64,000 nt of DNA from Cytobacillus purgationiresistens (GTDB taxonomy: Bacteria; Bacillota; Bacilli; Bacillales; Cytobacillaceae), in contig NZ_JAUSUB010000003.1 in assembly GCF_030813235.1 (NCBI RefSeq), forward strand, positions 124,001-188,000. The letters are read 5' to 3'. Below are positions 1-10,137 of this stretch, one piece after another. Under the pieces are notes generated by a model. That model saw only the letters and a program-made list of their open reading frames with translations. It was not told the DNA's origin and made no database searches. The translations under genes and the position numbers were made by a program. How positions within the stretch are numbered: the stretch's first letter is position 1; every line of letters begins with the position of its first letter.

Positions 1-1008
1 CTTCTCATAAGCACCTATTAAAGCTATAAATTTCATGCTTCCAATTATCTCAGATGAAGCGTCCGCATCTGCAAATATTGGACTATCAGGATAGCCCATC
101 GGTATATTATAAGACACTACAGGTGTAATATACTCTCCCCATACCCATCCTTCAATAAATCGATCGACTCCATTGCCACCTCCCCAATTTAGTCCCCTCA
201 CATATTTCCAGCCATTTTTATGCTGGAAAACGCGTACTGGAACCTCTCGTTCATTCAGACTATATATCTGTCCTTTGATTCCGCCGCTTTTTCCGCTGGT
301 GTGATATACATTCGCCTTTAATGGATTAATTAACATGCCTTCATATACTGCGGTATAGGGAGTTTTTGAAATGAATTCATCCCATATCCACCCTTCTTGA
401 TCTTCCGTATAAATATGACGCCAGCCATTTTTAAGCTCTGTTAGTTTTACTTCCTTGCCTTCAGATAAGCGGACTTTTATACCTGTTGTCTTTCCTGCAC
501 CATTATAAAGGTTGACTTGAGGGATGTTGATCGTCCCGATACCCGGGCTTTTCGTGGCAAACTCTCCCCAAATCCGTCCCGTCCTTCCACCTACGGAAAC
601 GTTTCTCCAATCCTTTTCTTCATTAAACATCACAAAGGATGAGCTTTGCTTAAGCGCGTTGTCTGCCAAGTAATCCCCGCTATAAGTATAAACGTTCGCT
701 CCAACATTACTGACGATGCCAACTCCTTCTGCCGGCTGAATAAATTCACCCCACACCCAGCCCTGGCTATAACTACCGACTGTATACGTCCAGCCGTTGA
801 CCGTTTGATAAGTCGTTACCAATGAATCCTTTCTTATATCTGTCGATATGCCAAAGCTTTTTCCAGGACCCATATAGATATTAGCTGTTTGCGTAAGTAT
901 CCCGTTTTTCCCTTCAGAAGCCGCCTCTGCAAGATCACTAGGCTGTTGCTGCAACAGCATCAACATGAAGATAAATACTGCAAATGAAAATTTAATTACA
1001 TTTTTCAT
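1..1008 (-). CDS. SH3-repeat wall hydrolase, 3' end beyond window (partial)
   Basis: The reading frame is open for all 336 visible codons from an ATG at 1006-1008 to the window edge, so the C-terminal part is missing. The N-terminus is a signal peptide (MKNVIKFSFAVF, hydrophobic core, then Ala-rich cleavage region). Bacterial SH3 modules follow, each marked by GWVWGEF/GWIWDEF-type motifs. The sequence is nearly identical to the neighbouring gene at 1247-3166, which ends in an Amidase_3 domain, so this copy most likely does too; that part cannot be seen. SH3 modules of this kind bind peptidoglycan, so the protein should act in the cell wall. It is the last of five tandem paralogues. Confidence 0.85.
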   Translation of the reverse strand, partial: MKNVIKFSFAVFIFMLMLLQQQPSDLAEAASEGKNGILTQTANIYMGPGKSFGISTDIRKDSLVTTYQTVNGWTYTVGSYSQGWVWGEFIQPAEGVGIVSNVGANVYTYSGDYLADNALKQSSSFVMFNEEKDWRNVSVGGRTGRIWGEFATKSPGIGTINIPQVNLYNGAGKTTGIKVRLSEGKEVKLTELKNGWRHIYTEDQEGWIWDEFISKTPYTAVYEGMLINPLKANVYHTSGKSGGIKGQIYSLNEREVPVRVFQHKNGWKYVRGLNWGGGNGVDRFIEGWVWGEYITPVVSYNIPMGYPDSPIFADADASSEIIGSMKFIALIGAYEK

Positions 1009-1203
1009 GTATGTTCCTCTCTCCTTTCTAATATAGGAATCTTAGGTTTGAGAATATTAATATTTAACAATTCTTCCAGCTATTATATTAAATAGCGTGA
1101 GGCAGCTAATTCTATCAACCTAATTGATCAAATATTCCGTAAATATAAATGAGTAAAATATTCTCTCCTACTCTTACTCATCTTTCAAGAGCTGTTTCTA
1201 CTT

Positions 1204-1231
1204 TAAAAAACTGCCGATGTTATTCGGCAGT
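1204..1231 (-). terminator. Rho-independent terminator
   Basis: On the minus strand the stem ACTGCCGA / TCGGCAGT encloses a 6-nt loop and is followed by a run of T. It lies just after the stop of the 1247-3166 gene and separates it from the next paralogue. Confidence 0.85.
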
Positions 1232-1246
1232 CTTTCCTATTCATAA

Positions 1247-3166
1247 TTACTTATCCATGTCATAGCCTTTTTTCTCTAAATAATCCATTGTTCCTTGATA
1301 TATTGCCCTAGCAGCTTCTTTCCTGCCAAAATCATATTGATCACTAATATAATGATTATCCTTCTCATTTTCGATATTGCCCATTTGGATCAAGGCAGTC
1401 GGCATGACATTTTCCGTCAGTACGTAATCATCGGTTTCTTTGACTCCTCTATCTTCAAATCGGGTAAATTCGATTAATCGCGCATGGATGCTTTCAGCCA
1501 GCAGCTTGCTGTCCTCTGCACGCGAATCTGCTGTTTGCGCGGCTATAGCAGATGGATAATTTGATTCTCCACCGCTTTCTTTGCCTTCGCCTGAATAAGT
1601 GTGAAGACTGATAAACACATCTTTATCAGTACTCTGATGATTCTTGGCAAATTCTGTTCGCAATCTAAGTGATTCTTCAGGAGAAATATTTTTGCCATTC
1701 GCTGTCAAATCGTTGCTGTCTGTACTTCTAGTCAGTTTGATGTTGACAGGATACGGGCTATTGCTATTAAACATGGCTTGCAATTTTAATGCGATATTGA
1801 GCATAGCGTCTTTCTCCTTCAAGCCATAGCCCGATGCGCCTGGGTCCGTTCCTCCGTGACCTGGATCAATAAATATAGTCATCTGCTGGCTCGGATCAAC
1901 ATATTCTCCCCATACCCAGCCTTCGGTATAACCTGCATCCACATATCTCCAGCCATTGTGCAGATTATAATAATTCACATCCGAATCCTTCGGTATAGAA
2001 CTAATCGTTGAATAGTTCTTTCCAGGTCCTCTATACACGTTGACAGTGGAGCTGGTAGTGACTACGCCTTCTGCATTCTCACCTGAAAGATTTCTCTTTA
2101 GGTTTTCGACAGGTACCCAGCCAGTAAGGTCTCCGCTCTTTATTTTTTTAAATCCATTCCGTCTTTCGTAGGCGCCGATTAGCGTCGCATTTTTGACTTT
2201 TCCAACTTCTTCAGATGCAGTATCCGCATCTGCATAAACTGGCCTATCTGGGAAGCCGAGCATCATATCATAAGACCTGAATGGTGTAATATACTCTCCC
2301 CATACCCAGCCTTCAATAAATCTCTCAACACCTCTGCCTCCACCCGATTGCATTCCCCGCACATATTTCCAGCCATTTTTATGCTGGAATACACGTACAG
2401 GAACCTCTCGTTCATCCAGGCTATATATCTGCCCTTTGATTCCACCGCTTTTTCCGCTAGTGTGATAGACATTAGCCCTTATTGGATTAATCAGCATACC
2501 TTCATATACAGCGCCATAGGGCGTTTTTGATATGAATTCATCCCATATCCATCCTTCTTGTTCTTCCGTATAAATATGACGCCAGCCATTCTTAAGCTCT
2601 GTTAGTTTTACTTCCCTGCCTTCAGATAAGCTGCCTTTTATACCCGTTGCCTTTCCTGCACCATTATAAAGGTTGACTTGAGGGATGTTGATCGTCCCGA
2701 TGCCTGAGCTTTTCGTGGCAAACTCTCCCCAAATCCGTCCTGTCCTTCCACCTACAGAAACGTTTCTCCAATCCTTTTCTTCATTAAACATTACAAAGGA
2801 TGAGCTTTGCTTAAGTGCGTTGTCTACCAACCAATCTTCGCTATAAGAATAAACATTCGCTCCAACGTTACTGACGATGCCAACTCCTTCTGCCGGCTGA
2901 ATAAATTCACCCCACACCCAACCTTGGCTATTGTTTCCAACTGTATACGTCCACCCGTTGACCGTTTGATAGTAAGTAACCAAGATACTATCTACCTGAG
3001 ATTGAACGCCAAAGCTTTTTCCAGGTCCTTTATACATATTCGCTGCCTGTGTTATTTTCCCGTTCTTTCCTTGTTCTGCAGCATCAACTCTATCACTAGG
3101 CTGATGCGTCAAAATAATGAGCATGCAAACAAATACTGCAAGTGAAAGCTTCATGATTTGTTTCAT
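1247..3166 (-). CDS. SH3-repeat N-acetylmuramoyl-L-alanine amidase-like protein, probably inactive
   Basis: A 639-residue secreted protein: signal peptide (about 1-29), six SH3 modules (GWVWGEFI, GRIWGEFA, GWIWDEFI, GWVWGEYI, GWVPVENL, GWVWGEYV), then an Amidase_3 domain from about residue 435. Zinc ligands are present: His in DPGHGG, Glu in GLKEKD, His in ISLHTY. The family's catalytic Glu (Glu141 in CwlC, in the LIEMGF motif of the sister copies) is replaced by Gln594 (codon 1385-1387, CAA), and the following residues also diverge (MGNIEN). By analogy the protein may bind but not cleave peptidoglycan. The ATG at 3166 is preceded by GGGAGGAG. An inactive, decoy or structural role is inference. 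Confidence 0.9.
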   Translation of the reverse strand: MKQIMKLSLAVFVCMLIILTHQPSDRVDAAEQGKNGKITQAANMYKGPGKSFGVQSQVDSILVTYYQTVNGWTYTVGNNSQGWVWGEFIQPAEGVGIVSNVGANVYSYSEDWLVDNALKQSSSFVMFNEEKDWRNVSVGGRTGRIWGEFATKSSGIGTINIPQVNLYNGAGKATGIKGSLSEGREVKLTELKNGWRHIYTEEQEGWIWDEFISKTPYGAVYEGMLINPIRANVYHTSGKSGGIKGQIYSLDEREVPVRVFQHKNGWKYVRGMQSGGGRGVERFIEGWVWGEYITPFRSYDMMLGFPDRPVYADADTASEEVGKVKNATLIGAYERRNGFKKIKSGDLTGWVPVENLKRNLSGENAEGVVTTSSTVNVYRGPGKNYSTISSIPKDSDVNYYNLHNGWRYVDAGYTEGWVWGEYVDPSQQMTIFIDPGHGGTDPGASGYGLKEKDAMLNIALKLQAMFNSNSPYPVNIKLTRSTDSNDLTANGKNISPEESLRLRTEFAKNHQSTDKDVFISLHTYSGEGKESGGESNYPSAIAAQTADSRAEDSKLLAESIHARLIEFTRFEDRGVKETDDYVLTENVMPTALIQMGNIENEKDNHYISDQYDFGRKEAARAIYQGTMDYLEKKGYDMDK

Positions 3167-3332
3167 TCTTCTCTCTCCTCCCTATTCTAGTAATATTAGG
3201 TTTAAAATCCTGTATTTGTAATAACCCTATTCATCATTATAGCAACTTGGTTGTGACACAACTAGATTCTATTAGATTATTTAATTAAAAATTCTATTAA
3301 ATCAAAGCCATAAAACACCTCAACTCAAAAAG

Positions 3333-3366
3333 AAAAAAGCTGCCAAGATTTCCTAGGCAGCTTTTT
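3333..3366 (-). terminator. Rho-independent terminator
   Basis: Minus-strand stem AAAAAGCTGCC / GGCAGCTTTTTT directly follows the stop of the 3374-5278 amidase gene, so the tandem paralogues appear to be separate transcription units. Confidence 0.85.
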
Positions 3367-3373
3367 CTAGTAT

Positions 3374-5278
3374 TTATAGGCCGTACGCGTCAACGTTAAA
3401 GCCCTTTTCTTTGTAATAATCTAATGTCCCTTGGTAAATCGCTTTTGCAGCTTGGTCTCTCCAGTATTCGTCCTTTAATTTATCATTGTCATTTTTATTA
3501 TCGATAAAGCCCATTTCTATCAACGTAGCCGGCATCACGTTTTCACGCAATACAGCCAGATTTCCCGGCTTTATACCTCTATCTTTTAATGTCATATTCT
3601 CAACTAAACGCTCTTGAATGCTTGCTGCAAGTAGCTTGCTTTCTTCAGTGTGCGGATTGCCCGCTCTTGCTGCATAATAGTATGACTCTCCACCTTCTGC
3701 ACTGCCATTAAATGCGTTGGCATGAAGGCTGATAAAAATATCGTTATCCGATTTTTGATGCTTCTTTGCAAAATCCGTACGCAATTTTAATGAGACAGCT
3801 GTTGTAATATCCTTGCCATCTGCAGTAACCTCGCTGCTGTCGGCGCTTCTTGTCATCATAATATTGAGCGGACTTTTACTAATAAATAGAGCGCGCGCCT
3901 TTAATCCAATATCAAGAACAACATCCTTCTCTTTTAATCCAAAACCTATTGCTCCTGGATCATTTTGGCCATGACCTGGATCTAAGAAAACAGTTACGCC
4001 TGCAAGCGGATCAACATATTCACCCCACACCCAGCCCTCAATATAACCGGCATGCACATACCTCCAGCCATTTTGGAACTGATAAATAGACACAGCTGCT
4101 CCTTTAGGAATCGTTCCCATAGCTGAATAGCTTTTTGCTGGTCCAGCATACACATTCACATTTGCACTCGCTGCGCCAACCCCGATTGAATTTGTAGGAG
4201 CGCTTCTTTTTTTTTCTACTTTGCCATCTGGAACCCAGCCAGTTGTATCACCGCTCTTTATTTTCTTCCAGCCATTTTTTGATTCGTACGCAGCCACTAA
4301 AGCACCATTTTTCACTTTGCCTTTGATCCCTGATGATTCATTTGGTTCATTATAGATAGCTGCGTCTGGATTGCTGCGAATGACACCAGTATGATGGGAA
4401 GGTGTGATATATGTGCCCCAGACCCAACCTTCAATATAGCTGTTTGAGCCTAATTGTTTTCCCCTCATATAGGACCAGCCATTTTTTTGCTGGAATACAC
4501 TTACCTTGATCACTTGTGCACTATTGCTATGCACTTTTCCTTTGATTCCGCCGCTTTTTCCATTTGTGTTATAAACATTGGCGTAGTCAGAAGCTGTTAT
4601 GATTCCTTCATAAGCATTGTTGTAGGCTGCCTTTGAGATGAATTCATCCCAGACCCAGCCTTCTTGTCCATCTAGATAAATATGGCGCCAGCCGTTCTTT
4701 GACTCTGCGAGCTTAACCGTTGCACCTTTTTGAATGGTGCCTTTGCCGCCAGTGGCCTTTCCTGCCCCTTTATACAGATTGACATAGGATGGTGAAATTG
4801 TTCCTATTCCCGAACTTTTAGTAACGAATTCGCCCCAAACTTGCGCGTATCTTCCATTTACATAGATATTTCTCCAACCATTTTTCTCCCCGAAAATAAT
4901 GAAAGGCGTACCTTGTGTTATTTTGCTATCTTCAGCTGGTACATCGACTTTAGGGTATAAGTTTGCCCAAGAATTATTAAGCAGTCCGACTCCTTGGGAC
5001 GATTGTACATAGTCTCGCCAGACCCAGCCCTGCGCAGTTTCACTTACAACATATGTCCATCCATTCTTAGTTTCATAGAATGTGACTAGCTGTTCCTTTC
5101 CGACTTTACTTGCAGTACCAAAGCTTTTTCCCGGACCTTTATATACATTTGCGTTCACTGTAATTAATCCGGTTTTCCCCTCTGTGGCTGCACTTGCTTG
5201 CAAATCAGGTGCTTGTGTCAGCACGACAATCATTAAAACAAATGTGGCAATCAGCAGTTTTATTATATTCTTCAACAT
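3374..5278 (-). CDS. SH3-repeat N-acetylmuramoyl-L-alanine amidase
   Basis: A 634-residue secreted wall hydrolase with a signal peptide (about 1-30), six SH3 modules with GWVWRDYV, GWVWDEFI and GWVWGTYI-type motifs, and a C-terminal Amidase_3 domain from about residue 430. All expected catalytic features are visible: DPGHGQNDPGA (zinc His), GLKEKDVV (zinc Glu), ISLHANAF (zinc His) and ATLIEMGFID (catalytic Glu). The enzyme family cleaves the amide between MurNAc and L-Ala of stem peptides. Start ATG at 5278 follows GGGAGAAG. It is closest to the next copy at 5489-7378, suggesting a duplication within the array. Use in autolysis, cell separation or spore/capsule remodelling is inference. Confidence 0.92.
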   Translation of the reverse strand: MLKNIIKLLIATFVLMIVVLTQAPDLQASAATEGKTGLITVNANVYKGPGKSFGTASKVGKEQLVTFYETKNGWTYVVSETAQGWVWRDYVQSSQGVGLLNNSWANLYPKVDVPAEDSKITQGTPFIIFGEKNGWRNIYVNGRYAQVWGEFVTKSSGIGTISPSYVNLYKGAGKATGGKGTIQKGATVKLAESKNGWRHIYLDGQEGWVWDEFISKAAYNNAYEGIITASDYANVYNTNGKSGGIKGKVHSNSAQVIKVSVFQQKNGWSYMRGKQLGSNSYIEGWVWGTYITPSHHTGVIRSNPDAAIYNEPNESSGIKGKVKNGALVAAYESKNGWKKIKSGDTTGWVPDGKVEKKRSAPTNSIGVGAASANVNVYAGPAKSYSAMGTIPKGAAVSIYQFQNGWRYVHAGYIEGWVWGEYVDPLAGVTVFLDPGHGQNDPGAIGFGLKEKDVVLDIGLKARALFISKSPLNIMMTRSADSSEVTADGKDITTAVSLKLRTDFAKKHQKSDNDIFISLHANAFNGSAEGGESYYYAARAGNPHTEESKLLAASIQERLVENMTLKDRGIKPGNLAVLRENVMPATLIEMGFIDNKNDNDKLKDEYWRDQAAKAIYQGTLDYYKEKGFNVDAYGL

Positions 5279-5449
5279 TCTCTTCTCCCTACTAATAAAA
5301 TATCAGGTTTTATCCCTGGATGGTATACCACTAAAATATCAATATATTCATTTTCATTAATTGAATATTCCGTTAATTTTAATAAAAAATATGCTTGTGT
5401 GTTCCACATAGCAGCCTATCATTGGAAAGCTCCTAGTCTAAAACATATA

Positions 5450-5477
5450 CAAAACTGCCGAGGTTATCTCGACAGTT
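5450..5477 (-). terminator. Rho-independent terminator
   Basis: Minus-strand stem ACTGTCGAG / CTCGGCAGT (one G-U pair), 5-nt loop, followed by TTTTG, immediately after the stop of the 5489-7378 gene. Confidence 0.75.
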
Positions 5478-5488
5478 TCGTCTCTTTC

Positions 5489-7378
5489 TTATAAACCGTA
5501 TGAATCTACTTTAAAGCCTTTTTTCTTGTAATAATCAAGCGTGCCTTGATAGACGGCTCTAGCAGCTTGGTTTCTCCAATAATCGTCCTTTAATTTATCA
5601 TTATCGGATTTATTGTCGATAAAGCCCATTTCTATTAAAGTAGCTGGCATGACATTTTCACGCAATACCGCAAAGTTGCCTTCTTTCACGCCTCTATCCT
5701 TCAGCTTCATGTACTCTACTAAACGAGCTTGAATGCTTTCTGCCAGCAATTTGCTATCTGCCGAGTGAGGATTGACAGCTCTCGCTGAGAACGAAGAATA
5801 ATAATAGGACTCTCCACCGTCTGCATTACCATTAAATGCATTGGCATGAAGGCTGATAAAGATATCATCATTTGATTTTTTATGCTTTTTGGCATAATCC
5901 GTACGCAACTTCAAAGAGTCAGATGTAGAAATATCCTTGCCATTCGCGGTCACTTCACTGCTATCTGCACTTCTCGTCATCATGATATTCAGCGGGCTCT
6001 TATTATTAAATAACGCGCGCGCTTTTAGTCCAATATCAAGAACCGCATCCTTTTCCTTTAATCCAAATCCAATTGCTCCTGGATCATTCTGGCCATGGCC
6101 TGGATCTAGGAAAACCGTAATTCCGCCAAGTGGATCAACGTACTCTCCCCATACCCAGCCTTCAATATAGCCAGCGTGGACATATCTCCAGCCATTTTGA
6201 AGCTGATAAATGGAAACGACTGAATCCATTGGAATTGAACCGATTGTAGAGTAGCTTTTTGCCGGTCCTCTATATACATTTACATTGGCGCTAGTCGTTT
6301 CTACACCAAACTCATTGGATGGAGTAACCATTTCATTTAGAACAAATTCGCCCCACACCCAACCAGTTGTATCACCGCTCATGACTTTTTTCCAGCCATT
6401 TTGCTGTTCAAATACAGCTACTGTGTCACCTTGGTTGATTCTACCCTTTGTACCTGATGAACCATTTGCTTTATTATAGACGTTTGCGAAAGTCGTATTA
6501 GTAATTGTACCTGTCTTATGGATAGGATTGACATACGTATTCCAAACCCAGCCTTCGATGTTTCTGCCCTGTATGTACGTCCAGCCGCCTGAGTTCTGGT
6601 ATACAGTTACTTTTTCGCCATTGTTCACTCTGCCCTTTATACCATTGTTCTTGCCATTGCTTTGATAGGCATTTACATAGGAAGGGTTTGTAATTTTTCC
6701 TTCGTAAGCTGTCAGATAAGACCCCTTCGAGATATTTCCATCCCAAACCCAAGCTTCCTGTCCATCCATGTAGACATGGCGCCATCCGTTCTTAAGCTCT
6801 GCCAATTTTACTGTTGTTCCATGGTTGACGGAACCTTTTGTACCGTATTTTGATCCTGCGCCTTTATATAGGTTGGCATAAGAAGTAGAAATCGTCCCTA
6901 CACCAGAACTTTTAGAAACAAAATCGCCCCACACCCATGATTCTTGACCATTTGCATGGATATGTCTCCAGCCATTTTTCGATTCAAACATAACCACGCT
7001 GGTGCCCTGATTAATCCTTCCTTGCGTTCCAGTACCAGAACCCGCACCTTTATAAAGGTTAGCCCAGGCGTTATTCAGTACGCCCACTCCTGTGGATGCT
7101 TGAACATATTCGCCCCAGATCCATCCTTGATCATTTTCGCTTACTGCGTATGTCCAGCCGTTAGTTGTTTGATAATACTTGACCAACTCACCCTTGAACA
7201 CTTTACCGCCAGTTATACCAAAGCTTTTCCCTGGACCTTTATACACATTCACATTATCCACTGTCACAATTCCCGTTTTTTCAGCTGCTGCTGCTTTCAC
7301 ACCAGAATTAGGTACCTGTGTCAGCATAGCAACGGCTAAAATAAAAGTAGCAATCACTACTTTTAAAATATTCTTCAA
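5489..7378 (-). CDS. SH3-repeat N-acetylmuramoyl-L-alanine amidase
   Basis: A 629-residue secreted protein built like its neighbours: signal peptide, six SH3 modules (GWIWGEYV, SWVWGDFV, AWVWDGNI, GWVWNTYV, GWVWGEFV, GWVWGEYV) and a C-terminal Amidase_3 domain from about residue 425. Zinc-ligand and catalytic motifs are intact (DPGHGQNDPGA, GLKEKDAV, ISLHANAF, ATLIEMGFID), so it should be an active amidase. The start codon is a TTG at 7376-7378, preceded by AAGGGAGAAGG on the transcript; no better ATG lies nearby. Relative to the 3374-5278 copy it carries a short insertion (YSSFSARAV) near the third zinc-ligand region. Confidence 0.92.
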   Translation of the reverse strand: MKNILKVVIATFILAVAMLTQVPNSGVKAAAAEKTGIVTVDNVNVYKGPGKSFGITGGKVFKGELVKYYQTTNGWTYAVSENDQGWIWGEYVQASTGVGVLNNAWANLYKGAGSGTGTQGRINQGTSVVMFESKNGWRHIHANGQESWVWGDFVSKSSGVGTISTSYANLYKGAGSKYGTKGSVNHGTTVKLAELKNGWRHVYMDGQEAWVWDGNISKGSYLTAYEGKITNPSYVNAYQSNGKNNGIKGRVNNGEKVTVYQNSGGWTYIQGRNIEGWVWNTYVNPIHKTGTITNTTFANVYNKANGSSGTKGRINQGDTVAVFEQQNGWKKVMSGDTTGWVWGEFVLNEMVTPSNEFGVETTSANVNVYRGPAKSYSTIGSIPMDSVVSIYQLQNGWRYVHAGYIEGWVWGEYVDPLGGITVFLDPGHGQNDPGAIGFGLKEKDAVLDIGLKARALFNNKSPLNIMMTRSADSSEVTANGKDISTSDSLKLRTDYAKKHKKSNDDIFISLHANAFNGNADGGESYYYSSFSARAVNPHSADSKLLAESIQARLVEYMKLKDRGVKEGNFAVLRENVMPATLIEMGFIDNKSDNDKLKDDYWRNQAARAVYQGTLDYYKKKGFKVDSYGL

Positions 7379-7507
7379 CTCTTCCTTCTCCCTTCAATTC
7401 TTGAAATATTATGGCTGCTCATCCCATAATAGGTACAAACATAAATTTCATTATTTCAATTCGCATGTAAAATGACAAGAGTCTATCAAACTAATCTATT
7501 CATCCCG

Positions 7508-9748
7508 TTAGTGATATACTCTTTTAATCTTAGATTGTTCAATCCAGCCAGTATTGCCTTTGCTAGATTTCACTTGATACCACTTATTGCTTTGATCACT
7601 GACTGGGTTATTTTTACTATCCAGCACGAGCTCAACATAGCTATTGTTCGTCAGACTCTCGTTCGTTTGAGCTGAAGACTTTGCCTCGTTTTTCATATCT
7701 GTATTCGTATTATTGGCTACTTCTACACGCGCAAGGTTATGCACTTGGATATAGTCTTTGAAATATGAAAAACTGAAGAACGTCCAATAATCCTTGCCTT
7801 CATACTTAATCTTCAACCAGAAATCATTATGCTTTTCTACTAGTTCAAATGATTTCCCTTTAGGAATATTGCCTGTTCTTGCGCCTTTTTTACTTCCATA
7901 TAGGTTTAATTGCTGCTTCGCTGTCACCTGAATATTGGATGGATAGACATCTTTGTTTTCAGGTACGTCCGGCATAGAGTAGCTAATAGAGTTGATCGAT
8001 TCCACTTTTTGATAATGGGCGCTATCGAAAGCTCTCATATTTTTCATATGATTGGCAATCTTTTCTCCCCATAATGGATCGGTTGAATACTTAACGTTCA
8101 TTCCAGATTGCTTATCCCCTAAATGAACGCCGTTGTAATAGGGTGCACTCGGAACAAGATAGCTGTATCGAACGTATGCCGCTTCATATTCAATGCCTTC
8201 ATCGACTGTTTGGAAGCGAAGAGCAGCATCAAACGGTGCACTATCAAAAGCTTTCAGACCAAATAGGTTAAATTTACCATATGATAGATTGGAAGTTCCA
8301 AATGCTGACTCATGGATTGTTAATGCAGCAAGGAAATGGGCATTCACTCCATATTTATTCCCGGCATTAATAAAGGCTTGTCCTTTACCTGCGATAATAC
8401 TTTTCTTGCCTGTTCTAGATTCATAGTCTTTTATATATCGATTGATTTCTTCCGCTGTTACATTAGAAGGCTTTAATAAATCCAGCGTTAAGAAGGTATT
8501 AATATATTCATCCCAAACCCAGCCTTGAATGCTCTCTGTTTGGATGTATCTCCAGCCATTATGGCCCTGATAATAGTTAACCACTGAATCCTTCGGCAAT
8601 GAGCCAATTGTTCCATGTGATTTGCCTGCTGATTTATATACATTTACATTAGCAGTAAGTGGTTTAGTGCCGTTCGAATTCGGTTCAGCAATCAATTCGC
8701 CATTAACAAACTCTCCCCAAATCCAGCCAGTCACATCACCGCTCTTTATCCTTATCCAGCCATTCTGTTTTTCATATACTGCAACTGATTCACCAGCTGA
8801 TACTCTGCCTTTTGTACCTGAATTGCCAGCCGCTCCATTATATATATTCGCAAAGGTTGTATTGCCAATTTTCCCTGTTGAACCTGCATGATCAGTGTAT
8901 GTGCCCCATATCCAGCCCTCAAGCTTTGGCGATTGCACATAGGTCCATCCTCCAGCCACTTGAAGCATTAACACTGCCTCACCATTGCTAATCGTTCCTT
9001 TGATTCCATTGTTTTTGCCGCTGCTATGATACACATTTACGTGAGAGGGATTAGTAATCCTGCCCTCTCCTGATAATGCAAAGTTTGATTTTGCTAGATT
9101 TTCATCCCAAACCCATGCAGCTTCACCGTTTACATATACTTGACGCCAGCCGTTCTTCAGTCCCGAAAAAGCAACCGTAGTGCCCTTGGCTAAGCTTCCT
9201 TTCGTTCCGAATGCCTTACCAGCACCCTTATAAAGATTCGCATGAGAAGAAGAAATAGTTGCTACACCATTAATAGAAGAAACGAACTCTCCCCATACCC
9301 ACGAATCTTGCCCATTCGCGTAAATATGTCTCCAGCCATTTTTGGACTCAAAGGTTACCACCGTTGTTCCCTGCTCTATTCTTCCATTTGTTCCAGTGGC
9401 AGAGCCTGCACCCTTGTATAGGTTTGCCCAGCTATTAGATAGGATGCCATACCCGGAAGATGCTAATACATACTCTCCCCATACCCATCCTGAGGAATTG
9501 TTTGCTTTGACATAAATCCATCCGTTAGAGGATTCATAGCTCGTTACTAACTCTCCTTGTCCAACCCTCTGACCAGTCAAACCAAAATTTTTCCCAGGAC
9601 CTTTATATACATTGGCATATGAAGCGGAAGAGATCACCGCTGTTTGAGCACCCTTCGCCTGTACCGAATTCTCTCCATTAACAGTAAAAATTAACCCAAT
9701 CACTAAAATACTAGCAAACATCAATACTTTTTTTAGATATTTATTCAT
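7508..9748 (-). CDS. SH3-repeat endo-beta-N-acetylglucosaminidase
   Basis: A 746-residue secreted protein sharing the signal peptide plus six-SH3 architecture of the four amidase-like neighbours. The catalytic module differs: residues about 430-590 are a glucosaminidase (GH73/LytD-like) domain with the acid Glu in ALTIHESAFGTS and the YGKFNLFGLKAFD motif. Two more SH3-like modules follow (YWTFFSF; GWIEQSKI). It should cut the glycan strand rather than the stem peptide, complementing the amidases. An upstream in-frame ATG at 9784 lacks a ribosome site; the ATG at 9746-9748 has AAGGGGG 5-6 nt upstream and gives a standard signal peptide, so that start is used. Confidence 0.92.
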   Translation of the reverse strand: MNKYLKKVLMFASILVIGLIFTVNGENSVQAKGAQTAVISSASYANVYKGPGKNFGLTGQRVGQGELVTSYESSNGWIYVKANNSSGWVWGEYVLASSGYGILSNSWANLYKGAGSATGTNGRIEQGTTVVTFESKNGWRHIYANGQDSWVWGEFVSSINGVATISSSHANLYKGAGKAFGTKGSLAKGTTVAFSGLKNGWRQVYVNGEAAWVWDENLAKSNFALSGEGRITNPSHVNVYHSSGKNNGIKGTISNGEAVLMLQVAGGWTYVQSPKLEGWIWGTYTDHAGSTGKIGNTTFANIYNGAAGNSGTKGRVSAGESVAVYEKQNGWIRIKSGDVTGWIWGEFVNGELIAEPNSNGTKPLTANVNVYKSAGKSHGTIGSLPKDSVVNYYQGHNGWRYIQTESIQGWVWDEYINTFLTLDLLKPSNVTAEEINRYIKDYESRTGKKSIIAGKGQAFINAGNKYGVNAHFLAALTIHESAFGTSNLSYGKFNLFGLKAFDSAPFDAALRFQTVDEGIEYEAAYVRYSYLVPSAPYYNGVHLGDKQSGMNVKYSTDPLWGEKIANHMKNMRAFDSAHYQKVESINSISYSMPDVPENKDVYPSNIQVTAKQQLNLYGSKKGARTGNIPKGKSFELVEKHNDFWLKIKYEGKDYWTFFSFSYFKDYIQVHNLARVEVANNTNTDMKNEAKSSAQTNESLTNNSYVELVLDSKNNPVSDQSNKWYQVKSSKGNTGWIEQSKIKRVYH

Positions 9749-10137
9749 TGCTTCCCCCTTATTTCCATAAAACAAAGCCAACAACCGAACATACCGTCTA
9801 TGTATAACAAAAAGAATATTATAAACCTATTTTCCTAAATTGTTACCACCTATTTTCTATCAATATCTATTATTGATATTATTTTACCATTTGGAAGTAG
9901 GGATTAGTAGTTCTTTTAATTCAATAATACGGTTTGTTGTTGAGTATAAATGCCTATTTTATTTTTTAACGAAACCTATTAGGTTCATTAAAGGGACTCA
10001 TCACTAAAATAGATTTAGAGCTTTCATTTAACCTCAATTGGTAAAGTAAGTTTCAGATCAGATAAATAAGAATGTATAATTTACCCAATGAACTAGTAAC
10101 TGAATAGGTAGTAATCCTTCTAAATTGAGATAATAAT
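9749..10137. other. Intergenic, leader of the glucosaminidase gene
   Basis: AT-rich spacer with no credible ORF. It should hold the promoter and 5' leader of the minus-strand glucosaminidase gene. The only structures seen are an AT-rich inverted repeat ATCAATA-N5-TATTGAT at 9859-9877 and an AACCTATTAGGTT palindrome near 9965-9980; neither can be assigned. Confidence 0.5.
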
